Shown: piece after piece, positions 27,040 to 36,673 of the stretch
Numbering within the stretch: position 1 is the stretch's first letter
Layout of the letters: the number at the start of each line of letters is the position of its first letter
From: Streptomyces roseifaciens
GTDB taxonomy: Bacteria; Actinomycetota; Actinomycetes; Streptomycetales; Streptomycetaceae
Assembly: GCF_001445655.1 (NCBI RefSeq)
Contig: NZ_LNBE01000003.1
Span: forward strand, 2,566,733 to 2,630,732
DNA: 64,000 nt
Direction: 5' to 3'
Notes under the pieces: model-generated
Told to the model about the DNA's origin: nothing
Database searches by the model: none
The model's input: the letters and a program-made list of their open reading frames with translations, nothing else
Position numbers and translations under genes: made by a program

Positions 27040-27930
27040 GTCGTCGGGACATCACGCCCACATCAAGAGCGAGGCGAGAGCGACGGCTGCCTGGTAGGAC
27101 TCGGCGGTCTTGTCATAGCGGGTGGCTAGGCCGCGTCACTGCCTCAGCCGGTTGAAGCACCGCTCCACCATGTTGCGCCGCTTGTGCAAGTCCCGATCGA
27201 ACGCCGACGGGCGGCCGTCGGCGCTTCCCCGTCGGAGGCGGTTTACGACCTGATCGGCCCGCTCGGGAATGGCGTGGGCGATGCCTCGCCTTCGCAGCCA
27301 GGTGCGGATCGCCTCGGAGCTGTAGCCCTTGTCGCAGATGACGTGGTCCGGCCGCATCCGGGGTCGTCCCGGCCCGATTCGGGGGACCCGGATCGCGTCC
27401 GTAACGGCGGTGAACTGGGTGCAGTCGTTGGCGTTCCCGCCCGTCAGCACGAACGTGAGCGGACGGCCAGAGCCGTCGCAGGCCAGGTGAATTTTGCTGG
27501 TCAGTCCACCTCGGGACCGTCCGAGGGCAGGGCTCCGGGCCCCCCTTTTCGGGCTCCGGCAGCGTGCTGGTGGGCGCGGACGATGCTGGAGTCGACTGAC
27601 ACCAGCCAGTCGATGTCACCGGCCGCGTCGGCCTGCGCTTGCGCGGTCTGGAGCATCCGCTCGAAGGTGCCGTCCGCCGCCCACCGGCGGAAACGGGTGT
27701 GGAGACTGGCCCACGACCCGTATCGCTCGGGCACATCCCGCCAGGCGACCCCGGTGCGAAACCTCCACACGATCCCGTTGAGCACCATCCGGTCATCCAG
27801 ACGCGGCCGCCCAGCACGGGCCTGGGCGGCAGCGGCTGCACAAGTTCCCACTCGACATCGGACAGTTCATGACGGCATATCACCTCACCATGATCCACAA
27901 CCCAAGATCGCTTTGACGACAGACCCTAGG
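27040..27930 (-). mobile_element. IS5-family element, second subgroup, degraded
   Basis: The transposase lies on the minus strand. The upstream end is near 27930, with CTAGGGTCTGTCGTCAAAGC on the minus strand. The other end, near 27040, has no clear match to it. The transposase is broken several times, so the element is inactive. Confidence 0.65.
27058..27898 (-). pseudogene. IS5-family transposase with frameshifts and an internal stop
   Basis: The N-terminus (RHELSDVEWELVQPLPP) lies in one frame. A shift near 27845 leads to DRMVLNGIVWRFRTGVAWRD and DWLVSVDSSIVRAHQHAAGA. A second shift near 27500 leads to LTGGNANDCTQF, VICDKGYSSEAIR and RRNMVERCFNRLRQ. A TGA then precedes the tail RGLATRYDKTAESYQA. 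All three catalytic acidic residues are visible, but in different frames. Confidence 0.75.
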
Positions 27931-28097
27931 GCGGCTCAGTCCGCGACGGGTGTCGCGGGCACGGCCTGGCTCGCCGCCGACACGGGTCCTGGCGCAGGAC
28001 CCACTGACCAACCCAAACACCACTCCCGATAACTCAGAGCGACTGGAAGCGGGCGGTCGCAAACTCGCTTGGCCACTCGCAAGCTGTCGTGCTCTGC

Positions 28098-28145
28098 GTG
28101 ACTGAGCGTTCTATCTGGTTCTGACCGCTCTTCCGTGATGCCTAC
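28098..28145. repeat. Left inverted repeat of the ISL3-type unit
   Basis: 48 bases matching the reverse complement of 31598-31645 everywhere except a 6-base block (28111-28116). The inner 29 bases (28117-28145) are identical. Confidence 0.85.
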
Positions 28146-28147
28146 CG

Positions 28148-29695
28148 CTAGAGGAGGACGCGGGCTCTGAGCAGAGCGAATGAGGCTCGACCGTACATCT
28201 GCCGCTTGATCGTTTTGATTCTGTTGACGTGTCCTTCGACGATGCCGGAGCTGTAGGACAGGGTGAGGCCTGCCGTGACGGCGTGGAGATCCTGGCGGAT
28301 GGAGTCGGCGAAGATGCCAATGGCGTCGGGGCCGCCCAGCTCGGCCTTCTGAATCCAGTCCCGGAGTAGGTAGCCGCGACGGTGGCGAAGCATGTTCGTG
28401 AACTCCCGCGCGAGGTCACAGGCCAAAGCGATCTCTGGGCAAGCGTTCCGGACAGTTTCCAGCTGGGCGACGTCCGCGGGGCTGAGCGTCTCCTCGGGTC
28501 GCATGATCCATGAGGTGATGTCACGAGGGCGGAAAGTCACCGAGCGGGCAGGGACCGCGATACCCTCCCGGATTGCCATCACGTAGCGGTTCACAACGTG
28601 GTATCCGCCGGTGTAGCCAAGGGCGAGCAACTCGCGATAGAGCTGCATCGAACTGGTGCAGCCCGCCTGGAAGCGGTGCTGCACGTGCTCGATGAACGGG
28701 TCGAGGACGCCATGCCCGCGGTCCTGCGCCGAGGCGAGGAGCCCTGCCAGGTCCTTGTTCCGGTAGCGCCGGACCGTCTTGCGGTCCAGCTGCAGGCGGC
28801 GGCCGATGGCGCTGAGGGACATGCCGGTGGCGGCCAGCTCGTTGACCTCCCCATGGCGTCGTCGGATCCGGTCCAGGAGCGGGGTCTCAGGCGTGGCCGA
28901 CGGTGGGTTGGACCCTAGTCCGGCTGGTCGCCGTAGGCACTCATGATGCCGTCGGCAGGTCTTCTCGACGGCCGCTGAGAGGTTCTGGAGGAGGTGCCAG
29001 CGATCTGCCACCTCCAGCGCGTCCGGGCCGGCCTGCCTGATGGCCTTGGTGAATGCCATCAGGCGGTCTCGGCAGACGATCTCGGCGCCGGGGTGCTCCT
29101 GGAGCCAGGTGGCGACCGTGCTGGTCTCTCGATCCGGCAGCACGTCCAGAGGCCTGGAGGACTCGACGTCGACGAGGACGGTGCCGTAGGTCCGGCCCTT
29201 GCGGAATGCGAACTCGTCGATACCGAGTATCCGTGGGGCCCGGGCTGGCACGGGCTGAGCGGCCAACTGCCTCAGGAGGGTCGTCCGCCGGCCATGGACC
29301 CGCAGCTTCGCGCAGAGGCGTTGGCCCGGGCGGCCGCCGAGCTCCACGGCGACCGCTCTCATCGCCGACCGGGCCACCGTTGAAGTACGAAGTCGTGGCT
29401 TGGTCAGCCCCGCCACCTGTTCCACGTATGTCCGACGTCGGCACTGGCTCTGATCACAGAAGAATCGACGCACACGGAGACGGATGATCATCCGGTGGCC
29501 GCCGACGGGCAGCCCAGCGATGTGACGCCAGTACCGGCTGTGGACGCGTGCGGCGGGATGCTGACACTGAGGACATGGTCCTGGGGGTCCGTAGCCAGCC
29601 GCGTCGATCATCAAGGTGTCGTCCGCGACCACGGCCTGGCGCACCACGAGGTTCACGCCCGGGAAGAGGACGTCTTCGAGTGTTCCCAACTTCAT
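28148..29695 (-). CDS. ISL3-family transposase
   Basis: A 515-residue transposase of standard ISL3 length. An N-terminal zinc-binding region (CPQCQHPAARVHSRY, then RRFFCDQSQCRRRTY) and helix-turn-helix precede the DDE core: ILGIDEFAFRKGRTY with the first Asp, EIVCRDRLMAFTKAI with the second, and a late SSGIVEGHVNRIKTIKR with the Glu. ATG 29695 begins MKLGTLEDVLFPG, the usual ISL3 start. The stop codon is a few bases inside the left inverted repeat. It appears intact and could mobilise the whole unit. Confidence 0.92.
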   Translation of the reverse strand: MKLGTLEDVLFPGVNLVVRQAVVADDTLMIDAAGYGPPGPCPQCQHPAARVHSRYWRHIAGLPVGGHRMIIRLRVRRFFCDQSQCRRRTYVEQVAGLTKPRLRTSTVARSAMRAVAVELGGRPGQRLCAKLRVHGRRTTLLRQLAAQPVPARAPRILGIDEFAFRKGRTYGTVLVDVESSRPLDVLPDRETSTVATWLQEHPGAEIVCRDRLMAFTKAIRQAGPDALEVADRWHLLQNLSAAVEKTCRRHHECLRRPAGLGSNPPSATPETPLLDRIRRRHGEVNELAATGMSLSAIGRRLQLDRKTVRRYRNKDLAGLLASAQDRGHGVLDPFIEHVQHRFQAGCTSSMQLYRELLALGYTGGYHVVNRYVMAIREGIAVPARSVTFRPRDITSWIMRPEETLSPADVAQLETVRNACPEIALACDLAREFTNMLRHRRGYLLRDWIQKAELGGPDAIGIFADSIRQDLHAVTAGLTLSYSSGIVEGHVNRIKTIKRQMYGRASFALLRARVLL

Positions 29696-29776
29696 GAGGA
29701 CGTCATCCCCTGGCGGAACGGTCCTGCAGTCCAGTCCTTCGAGCGCCAGCCGTCAGGGCAATGGCAGACTTCGGAG

Positions 29777-30496
29777 GTGAATTCTGATCTTTATCCCGAG
29801 CTGGCCGCTGCGGGCAGCCTTGCCGCCGCGCTGGAACAACTGGCGGCCGACCTTGGTGTCGATCTCGTGGTGGTGCCCGGCGGCTGGGGGGCACTCGTTT
29901 CGGCGGGCATCGCTGCCTCGGTCCCTGAGCGCAAGCCGCTGTCCGTTCACATCGGGGCTGAGAGTCGCTGGTTCGGCGTCTCCGGTTGGAGCCAGGGGGT
30001 CGAACTCATCACCGGATCCACGCCCGATCTGGCGGATGTCGTCAGGGCTGGCGTGGCGTGGGGGCAGGGCCGGAGCCTGCGGGAGCTGCGGGCGGAGCTG
30101 CCGTTTCTGCACTCCAGCGAGCGAGCAGAGGCGCACGACCGCGGGCCGGCCGCAGTCGTGGAGCTGCAGTGGCGTTTGATGCGGGAACAGGCAGCCGAGG
30201 CGCCGGATTTCCCTGAGTTCGGCGCACTCGTGGAAGCGGCTCACGTCGAACGGCGGCTGCGAGAACTCTATGTGTTCTCCAGCCACTGGACGCTCGGCTT
30301 CAGCTCCTGCACCGGATTCCCGTTCGAGAATGAGGTCGCCATCGCCCCGTCATATGGCGGCGGTCCGTACCGCGTGCTGAAGCACCCTCACGCCGACGTC
30401 ATCAGCGAGGCCGCAACGGCCGAAGAGGCTGTCGCCTTGGCGGTGACCCGCCTCCCCGCCGGACTTGGCCCGGCGGTCACGGGCACCGCCAAATGA
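29777..30496 (+). CDS. DUF6193-like protein (transposon passenger)
   Basis: About 239 residues from GTG 29777: DLYPELAAAGSLAAALEQLA at the start, then LSVHIGAESRWFGVSGWSQG, a helical middle, and LYVFSSHWTLGFSSC near the end. This resembles the DUF6193 family found near natural-product and effector loci in Streptomyces; its role is not known. GGAG lies almost on top of the start, so the exact start is uncertain. It has no partner gene in the same direction. Being inside the ISL3 repeats it would move with the transposase. Confidence 0.65.
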   Translation: MNSDLYPELAAAGSLAAALEQLAADLGVDLVVVPGGWGALVSAGIAASVPERKPLSVHIGAESRWFGVSGWSQGVELITGSTPDLADVVRAGVAWGQGRSLRELRAELPFLHSSERAEAHDRGPAAVVELQWRLMREQAAEAPDFPEFGALVEAAHVERRLRELYVFSSHWTLGFSSCTGFPFENEVAIAPSYGGGPYRVLKHPHADVISEAATAEEAVALAVTRLPAGLGPAVTGTAK

Positions 30497-30708
30497 AGTG
30501 AGTGGCGCTAGGTGGGGGGGCCGAAGCCCGTACCCGTCATGGACGGTTAGCCATCTCGCGACCATGTGACTTCCGGTTAGGAGGCGACAGGCGGCGGTCA
30601 GCGTCCGCATGAGGGAATGTTCCCCGCCTGGGTGGGGAACTACCTGACGCCGAACTGGCCGAGGTGGGGAATGGGGCGACCGTCGTCATCCCAGGTCGGG
30701 CGGTTGGA

Positions 30709-31524
30709 TCAGGGGGCCCAGGGCAGTCGTACGGCCTCGATCTCCGAGTCGTTGAGGAGGGCTTCGACGAGCGGGGCTGGGCCGGCGACCTTGGTGGCCC
30801 ACAGGTCGTAGTCCGTGCACAGGACCCAGGACCGGTCGTGGGCCCAGAGGTTGGACGGGCTCCAGGAGTCTTCTTCGGGGTGGTCGTACAGGGCCTTCGC
30901 GTCTGCGAGCCGGCCTGCCCGGACGTGCAGGTTGTCGAAGTCCTCTGCCCCGAGCACAAGCGGGGTGTAGTAGGCCAGGCAGCGGGTGTCTGCGCCCTGC
31001 GGGCTGTGCTCTGTGAGGATCTCGACCAGTCGGTTCCAGTCGGAGCGGTCCAGGCTGCCCTCGGACGGACCGGTGATGCCGACCGGCCACCCGCCCGACT
31101 CGCGGAGCGAAGGGAAGGATGTGTGGCAGGGCAGACGCCCCTCGGCGGCCACGGGATCGCCGGTCCGCCGGGCGAGCTCTGCCCAGCGCAGGCGGCGATA
31201 GCGTGGTCCGGGGTGCTCGCCTGTGGACTTGGCGAAGGGGTCCGAGGGGTCGGTGAACACGTCCGCGGGGTCGAGACCCGGGATGATCTCGGGACTGGTG
31301 CTGTTCCTGTTCAGGAAGGCCTGCAGGTACTCGACGTACGACATGTCGAAGGGCCCGAGTTCGTGTTCGTACATGGCATGGAGTACCCAGGCCGCGTCGG
31401 GCAGCGCCGGCGGCATGAACCCGGTGAGCCCGTCCTCGGCGGCCAGTTCCCTCAGCCAGTCGGTTTCCGTGGACGCGGCGAGCGGCCAGCGGGCGGTTGC
31501 CAGAGCGGCGGAGGTCTTGTACAT
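30709..31524 (-). CDS. Unknown protein, transposon passenger
   Basis: A 271-residue soluble protein without signal peptide or membrane segment. It is rich in Trp, Asp and Pro (WVLHAMYEHELGPFDMSYVE, WSPSNLWAHDRSWVLCTDYD), with complete start and stop. It reads like the small-domain proteins of polymorphic toxin and immunity loci, but no named family was recognised. It lies between the other passenger and the right inverted repeat, on the opposite strand, so the two passengers are convergent. Confidence 0.75.
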   Translation of the reverse strand: MYKTSAALATARWPLAASTETDWLRELAAEDGLTGFMPPALPDAAWVLHAMYEHELGPFDMSYVEYLQAFLNRNSTSPEIIPGLDPADVFTDPSDPFAKSTGEHPGPRYRRLRWAELARRTGDPVAAEGRLPCHTSFPSLRESGGWPVGITGPSEGSLDRSDWNRLVEILTEHSPQGADTRCLAYYTPLVLGAEDFDNLHVRAGRLADAKALYDHPEEDSWSPSNLWAHDRSWVLCTDYDLWATKVAGPAPLVEALLNDSEIEAVRLPWAP

Positions 31525-31597
31525 CAGCTCAGGATATGAGCGCAGACCCGGTGCTGCTCAGGCGCCTGCCCGGTCTGGACGCGGCTGTCCTCCCGGC

Positions 31598-31645
31598 GTA
31601 GGCATCACGGAAGAGCGGTCAGAACCAATCACAACGCTCAGTCAC
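31598..31645. repeat. Right inverted repeat of the ISL3-type unit
   Basis: The reverse complement of 28098-28145 with a 6-base mismatch block; see the left repeat. Confidence 0.85.
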
Positions 31646-31928
31646 ACGGTTTGACGGCCGCTGATAGTTGGCGGGCCGGGTGAGGAGGTGTCCAGGTGAG
31701 TGGGGTGACGGCCAGTCGCAACTGGCGAGTTCGGTCGACGATGGCTGGCGAGCCGCTGGCCGTTTGTATCACGCAGAGTGAGCTCGCTCGGCCCGTCTAC
31801 TGTGCGCCGTGAGGTCCTCGCCAAACGGGCCGGGCCATGGTTACGCGGCCCCGGTCTTTCAGTTCTGCTGACTGCGGGCGTGGCTTCTGGATCGGAGCTT
31901 GGTGATTGCCAGCTTCACTCGTTGAGGT

Positions 31929-32326
31929 TTAACGGTTATACGGAGTTTGGTGGTTTTTCCAGGCCGCTTTGAGGATGGGGGCGGGTGTTGCCAGTACTGC
32001 GGGGTGGGCGATCAGGTTCTGGACCATGATGAATCGCCGGTAGAGGTCCGGATTAGCTGGCAGGCGGTCTACGGTCCGTCGTACCAGGTGGTGCGCGAGG
32101 GTGGCCGGGTTGAGGCGGGTGTGGTTCCATCCGGTGTCGGAGTAGGCAGCAATGTTCCAGGGGACGCGGATCGTCGAGGGGATGGTGCGCTGGAAGGTGC
32201 GTCCCAGCTCTGGTCCGCGCCGGTGCTCGAGAGACGGTCGAGGGTCTGGGCTTGGAGTGCGGCGATGTGGTCATACCGTGGCCGTAGATGGGGTTGAGGG
32301 TGCAGACGGCGTCGCCGATGGCGATT
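31929..32326 (-). pseudogene. C-terminal half of an FAD-dependent monooxygenase-like gene
   Basis: Starting exactly at the IS630 boundary, the minus strand reads VIAIGDAVCTLNPIYGHGMT, the GD motif and C-terminal FAD contact of squalene-epoxidase/PHBH-like flavoenzymes. After one or two indels it continues RTIPSTIRVPWNIAAYSDTG, RTVDRLPANPDLYRRF and LATPAPILKAAWKN to a stop. The N-terminal FAD-binding half is nowhere on the other side of the IS, so the gene was lost by rearrangement, not simple insertion. Confidence 0.7.
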
Positions 32327-32327
32327 A

Positions 32328-33481
32328 CTGAGTTTTTCGTTAGTTCTGTGGGTGCAGGGGCTGTAGCGGTGTAAAGATGTTGGTGTGCCTTCCGAGCCTC
32401 CGCCCGTTGTGTCCGAAGCTCCCGTTCCGCCGCTGACGCGGCCGCAGTTGACTGAGGCCCGGCGTATGCGCGCGGTCGAGTTGTTCGAGCAGGGACGGGC
32501 TGACGTCGAGGTCGCACGGATGGTGGGGATCCACCCCGAGAGCGTGCGCCGGTGGAAGCGCACGTGGGAACAGGGCGGGGCTCAGGCGCTGCGGCGTCGG
32601 CCGGTCACTGGCCGGCCGCCCAAGCTGGATGATGCCCAAGTCGAGGTGGTTCGGGCCGCGTTGGAACAGGGCGCCCAGGCGCACGGGTTCGAGGCCGATC
32701 TGTGGACCCTGGAGCGTGCTGGCGTCGTGATTGAACGGCTGACCGGGGTGACGCTGGCGCGCGCATCGGTGTGGCGATTACTGACCGGGCGGCTGGGGCG
32801 GAGTCTGCAGCGGCCCAAGCAGGCGGTCGAGCGGGACGAGTCCGAGATCGCCGGTGGGTCACCCAGGAGTGGCCGCGTATCAAAAAGGGGCGGTGAAGAA
32901 ACGTGCATGGATCGTGTTCTTCGACGAATCGGGCGTGTCCTTGCTGCCCCAGGTCCGTTGCACCTACGCGCCCCGCGGCCGCACTCCCATCCTGCGGCAC
33001 CGGCTGAACTGGAAACGCGCCTCGATGGCCGCCGCCCTGGGCTACCACGCCAGCGACCCCGGGCGTGGTCCGCGGCTGTGCTTCCACCTCAAGCCCGGCA
33101 GCTACGACACCACCTCCCTGATCGAGGCGCTGGAACAGGTCAAAACGTTCTACGCCGGTGAACCGGTGGTGCTGGTGTGGGACGGACTGTCCGCCCACTG
33201 GAGCCGGGACATGCGAGCCTGGGCGGCCGAGCAGGACTGGCTCACTTTGGAACGGCTGCCCGCCTATGCACCCGAACTCAACCCGGTGGAACTGCTGTGG
33301 TCCGCCATCAAGACACGCGAGCTGGCCAACCTCGCCCGCGACCACCTCGCCGAGGTCGCCCGACGCCACCGAACGCGGCAACCAGCGCGTCTGCTCCAAC
33401 GAACAACTCCCCTGGTCCTTCCTCACCCACACCGGACTAACCATTCACCACAAACCACCACAGAACTAACGAAAAGCTCAG
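32328..33481 (+). mobile_element. IS630-family element
   Basis: 1154 bases ended by inverted repeats of about 25 bases (CTGAGTTTTTCGTTAGTTCT at the left; its counterpart at the right differs by one base in this stretch). It is flanked by TA at 32326-32327 and 33482-33483, as expected for IS630/Tc1-type elements. Confidence 0.88.
32385..33469 (+). pseudogene. IS630 transposase with two compensating single-base indels
   Basis: An N-terminal helix-turn-helix (MVGIHPESVRRWKRTW) is followed by a DDE domain with FFDESGVSL, VLVWDGLSAHWS and PELNPVELLWSAIK. One C appears to be missing near 32858, and one C is extra near 33365. The natural C-terminus (RVCSNEQLPWSFLTHTG) is in the original frame and ends at 33469. 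Both indels lie in short C/G runs. Either a dead copy or two consensus errors would explain it. Confidence 0.8.
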
Positions 33482-33483
33482 TA

Positions 33484-34346
33484 GTCCTCGCCGTCCCTCT
33501 CGCCGACGGCCCCAATGATCCGCCCGTGCTCATCGCGCCGGATGTGCACTTTGCGCTGTCCGCTGGTGAGGGCGCGGTCGGCGAGCTGTTCGACCAGGCG
33601 CTCATCGTGGCTGCGCAGGGCTTGGAGTACGGCTACGAGGGGGCGGTAGGAGGCGGAGGCGACCATGTCGGTCGGGTCCTCGCCGGGCTGGAGGAAGACC
33701 GGCACGATGATGCGGGCGATCTTCGTGCTGCCGTCGCGGTTGAGTCGCAGTGCGCGGCCGATGTCCTGCACGACTCCACCTGGGAGCCGCGGGTGTCGGC
33801 GAAGCAGATGGCTTCCACGCTTCGCTCGCCGGTGATGTCCACGCCCTCCTCGAGTACGCGCACGGAGGCGAGGAATGCCCGGTGCACGCGCCGGTTGGTG
33901 GCGTCGATGCCGCCTGCGAACTGCCGCAGGACTTCGCGCCGCTCCGTGACGAGATGGTCGCCGCACAGCCATGCGGACCAGACGCGGTCCGGGGGTACGT
34001 GGCGGCCGGTCTCGAGCTCGTAGAACTCGGCGTCGATCGACGCGCGGGGAGCCGGTCCGCGGCGGCCTCCTCCACCTTCTGGTGGAAGGTCATCACGGTG
34101 CGCAGGTTGTGCGCGGCCGCGTGCTCCAGGAGCGCCGTCTGCAAGAGCGCCAGGCGCCAGCCCCGCAGGGCCTCGTCCGACTCTCCGAAGACGGGGGGAG
34201 GGGCCGCGGATCTCCAGGACGTCGATCTCGAACCCGGCGAGGATGCCCCGCTCGATCAGCTGCGTCGTCACCTGCGGGACGCTGCCCACCATCGAGACCA
34301 CGGCAACCGGTAACCCATTGCTCGTCGTGCGCAGGTTCCTCAACAC
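33484..34346 (-). pseudogene. C-terminal half of a superfamily 2 helicase gene
   Basis: The minus strand shows helicase motifs in shifting frames: LRTVMTFHQKVEEAAA, RVLEEGVDITGERSVEAICF, the motif VI-type VQDIGRALRLN, and PVFLQPGEDPTDMV. Frameshifts lie near 34190, 34050 and 33800. The frame runs into the IS630 end and stops in the boundary codon; the N-terminal ATPase half is absent upstream of 34350. It resembles the DEAD/DEAH helicases of accessory islands. Confidence 0.7.
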
Positions 34347-34570
34347 CGTGCTGGTGCGCGCCCCCGGCCCCGGGCTGCGCCTGCGGGCGGCTGCCTGATC
34401 CCGACGGTCGGCGCTGGGTACCAGCTCCGACCGCCTCGGCCGGTACGCTGCCCGGGGCGGCGCCGCTGGGTGTCACCCGTTCGGCGGAAAGGCGGGCAGG
34501 GGCCGCTTGGTTCTCCGTCCTCCTGGGCAGCACATGGCGTCAACGTCGCCCTGTCGCACGGAGGACCCCT

Positions 34571-35548
34571 ATGCCCCTTCCTGACTCGCTCAAGCCCGGC
34601 GACATCCTTCTGACCCGCGGTACAGGGTGGATCTCACGTGCCATCTGCCTCCTGGACGGCAGCGAAGTCAGCCACGCCTCTCTCGCTCTGGACCGCGACA
34701 CCCTCGCCGAGGCCGTCGGCGAGGGCCTGCGCACCGTCTCGTTCGAGCAAGCCCTGGACGAGCACGACCTGGCCGTCGGCCGCACTCTGGCACAGGCACC
34801 GCCCGACATGGCCCCGGTCCTGGACGTGGCACGCGGCTATCTGGCACGCGGGACCTCCTACGCCCATCAGCAGATCCTGCTGCTCGCGGTCTTGTGCGTG
34901 ACCCGCCGCGCTCCCATGCCGCTGGGCGGGCGGCGAATGGTGCGTACGGTCCTGGATCAGGCGGCGGCCGCGGTCAACACCATGGCCGAGCGCGGCCGGC
35001 AGCCCATGATCTGCTCAGAGTTCGTCTACCGCTGCCATCGCGAAGCACACCCGCAACCGCCGTATGCCCTGTCCATCGGCGACGACGGACAGCCGGCCGG
35101 ACCGACGCTCCTGCGGTGGGCCCACACCCACCCGGCCCTGCCCGCCCTGGCTCCGGGGCTTGCCGGGACCTTCGATCCCGCCGGCGCGGAGAGCGCGCTC
35201 GCGCCCCTGGTCGCCGCCTACGCCACAGCCGTAGGCGAAAGCGGCACCCTGCCGGCGGTGCTGCGCCCGCCGGCACCGCCGTCCCTCACCGATCCCAGCG
35301 ATGAGGAACTGCTGAGCTCGATGATCACCTTTGGCAACGCCTTGCACCGGGCCCGCCACCCCCAGGTGCCCGACGGTGGTTTGCCGTCAGAGCAGGCTCT
35401 GGACCAGATCAGCGCTATGGAAGCCCAGCCCGACTTCGTCACCCCCGGCGACCTTCTCCGCACCGGCTCCCTGACCGAGAAGTTCCGCGGAGCGGCCGCC
35501 GCGAAGGCACCGGGCAAGCTGGCCGGTATTCCGCTGCCCGGCCGCTGA
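34571..35548 (+). CDS. Permuted papain-like fold protein (YiiX/NlpC-P60-like)
   Basis: A 325-residue protein. PGDILLTRGTGWISRAI with SEVSHASLAL near residues 9-41 supplies the His-containing half, and MICSEFVYRCHREA near 142 supplies the Cys half. This is the order expected of a circularly permuted papain-like fold (LRAT/YiiX type) that cleaves or transfers amide or ester bonds. There is no signal peptide. The start ATG 34571 follows GGAGGA at a good spacing. The C-terminal third is helical and unknown. Neighbours are unrelated, so the substrate is open. Confidence 0.72.
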   Translation: MPLPDSLKPGDILLTRGTGWISRAICLLDGSEVSHASLALDRDTLAEAVGEGLRTVSFEQALDEHDLAVGRTLAQAPPDMAPVLDVARGYLARGTSYAHQQILLLAVLCVTRRAPMPLGGRRMVRTVLDQAAAAVNTMAERGRQPMICSEFVYRCHREAHPQPPYALSIGDDGQPAGPTLLRWAHTHPALPALAPGLAGTFDPAGAESALAPLVAAYATAVGESGTLPAVLRPPAPPSLTDPSDEELLSSMITFGNALHRARHPQVPDGGLPSEQALDQISAMEAQPDFVTPGDLLRTGSLTEKFRGAAAAKAPGKLAGIPLPGR

Positions 35549-35701
35549 GCCCAGCCACAGTCACGTCGAAACGACTCCCGCCCTCGTCGGTGTCAAAACC
35601 CTCCCGGCATTGTGCGGGGGACGGGGCTGTCCGCCCGGCGTGCCCAGGGGCGGTTCGCTCCCGGCAGCAGTGTCCGGTTTCTCGCGCTGAGGACCGGGTT
35701 C

Positions 35702-35812
35702 TTATGCCGTGCTGGGGAGCGGTGTCTGGAGCAGCCGGCTTTCGGGACAGCACCTCGGGCAGGGCTTGACGCCCGGCTTGTCGAGGATGAGGTGTGCTTC
35801 GTTGAGGGAGAG
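35702..35812 (-). pseudogene. Possible tail of a small Cys-containing protein
   Basis: The last ~36 codons read sensibly on the minus strand (SLNEAHLILDKPGVKPCPRC and a stop), like the tail of a short actinobacterial zinc-ribbon protein. No start or body could be found. Weak evidence. Confidence 0.3.
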
Positions 35813-35851
35813 TAAATCCGAGCGCTGCCCCGTTCGAGGCTGGCGGATAGG

Positions 35852-36673
35852 GTGGCCTGTGTGGTTCCTGCTGATCCGATCCAGCCGCTTCGCGAGTCTC
35901 TTGCCAACGCTGATCCTCTCGACGTGAGGACGGGAACGGTGGTGGCGATCGACGGCACTGACGTCGTCGTGCACCTCCATGAGCCGGGCGCATTGCCGGC
36001 GGTGGGGGTGGTCGGGCTGCATGAACTGTCGAGGAAGGCATTTGGCCATCCCTCGGAGCTCGTCGAGGTGGGCCAGGAGATCACAGCTGAGGTGATCGCC
36101 GAGGATCCTCGGAGGGAGATCGTTCACCTGTCGGCGAGGGCGTGCGAGGACGACGCCCTGCGCTCCTTTCTTCTGGGAGTTCAGCCGGGAGACGTTCTGA
36201 CGGGAACCGTGGCCGAGGTCCGCGACTTCGGTGTATTCGTTCATCTCGACGGTGAGCCGCCCGGGAGCCGTGCTGGCTTCATCCGGGTGCCCGAGCTGTC
36301 GTGGTCGCATATCCGTCACGCGTCGGAGGTGGTCACGGAAGGGCAGCGGGTCACTGTCGAAGCGCTCAACACCGACACGCGGCAGGGCCAGGTGGCCGTA
36401 TCACTGAAGGCTCTTCAGGAGGACCCCTTCGTGCCCTTCGCCGACCTGGTTGGTCAGACGATGTCCGGAACTGTGACCACGCTCGTTCCCTTCGGGGCTT
36501 TCGTTCGTGTCGGTGAAGGTGTCGAGGGCCTCGTTCACGTTTCCGAGCTCGCCGACCCGCCTGTGGAGTCACCCGAGCAGGTGGTCCGCGAGGGTGACGA
36601 GTTCATGGTGCGGCTCGTCGAGGTCGACCTTCGGCTTCGCCGGGTCCGGCTTTCACCTGTTCGCGTGCCGTGA
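35852..36673 (+). CDS. S1 RNA-binding domain protein with three repeats
   Basis: A 273-residue protein with three S1 (OB-fold) repeats: VRTGTVVAIDGTDVVVHLHE near residue 25, GDVLTGTVAEVRDFGVFVHL near 113, and MSGTVTTLVPFGAFVRVGEG near 205. Each is followed by the usual LxH(V)SEL-type strand. It lacks the nuclease or RNA-degradosome domains of longer S1 proteins and resembles the short ribosomal-S1-like proteins that bind RNA or ribosomes. The start is GTG 35852 or GTG 35861. It stands alone. Confidence 0.82.
   Translation: MACVVPADPIQPLRESLANADPLDVRTGTVVAIDGTDVVVHLHEPGALPAVGVVGLHELSRKAFGHPSELVEVGQEITAEVIAEDPRREIVHLSARACEDDALRSFLLGVQPGDVLTGTVAEVRDFGVFVHLDGEPPGSRAGFIRVPELSWSHIRHASEVVTEGQRVTVEALNTDTRQGQVAVSLKALQEDPFVPFADLVGQTMSGTVTTLVPFGAFVRVGEGVEGLVHVSELADPPVESPEQVVREGDEFMVRLVEVDLRLRRVRLSPVRVP

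Larger units (their letters stand above)
28098..31645. mobile_element. ISL3-type transposon unit carrying two passenger genes
   Basis: A 3.5-kb unit bounded by 48-base inverted repeats. It contains an intact ISL3-family transposase and two unrelated, intact-looking genes on opposite strands. Plain ISL3 elements are about 1.5 kb, so the extra 1.9 kb is cargo. No direct target repeat was identified next to the ends as I have drawn them. Confidence 0.7.
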
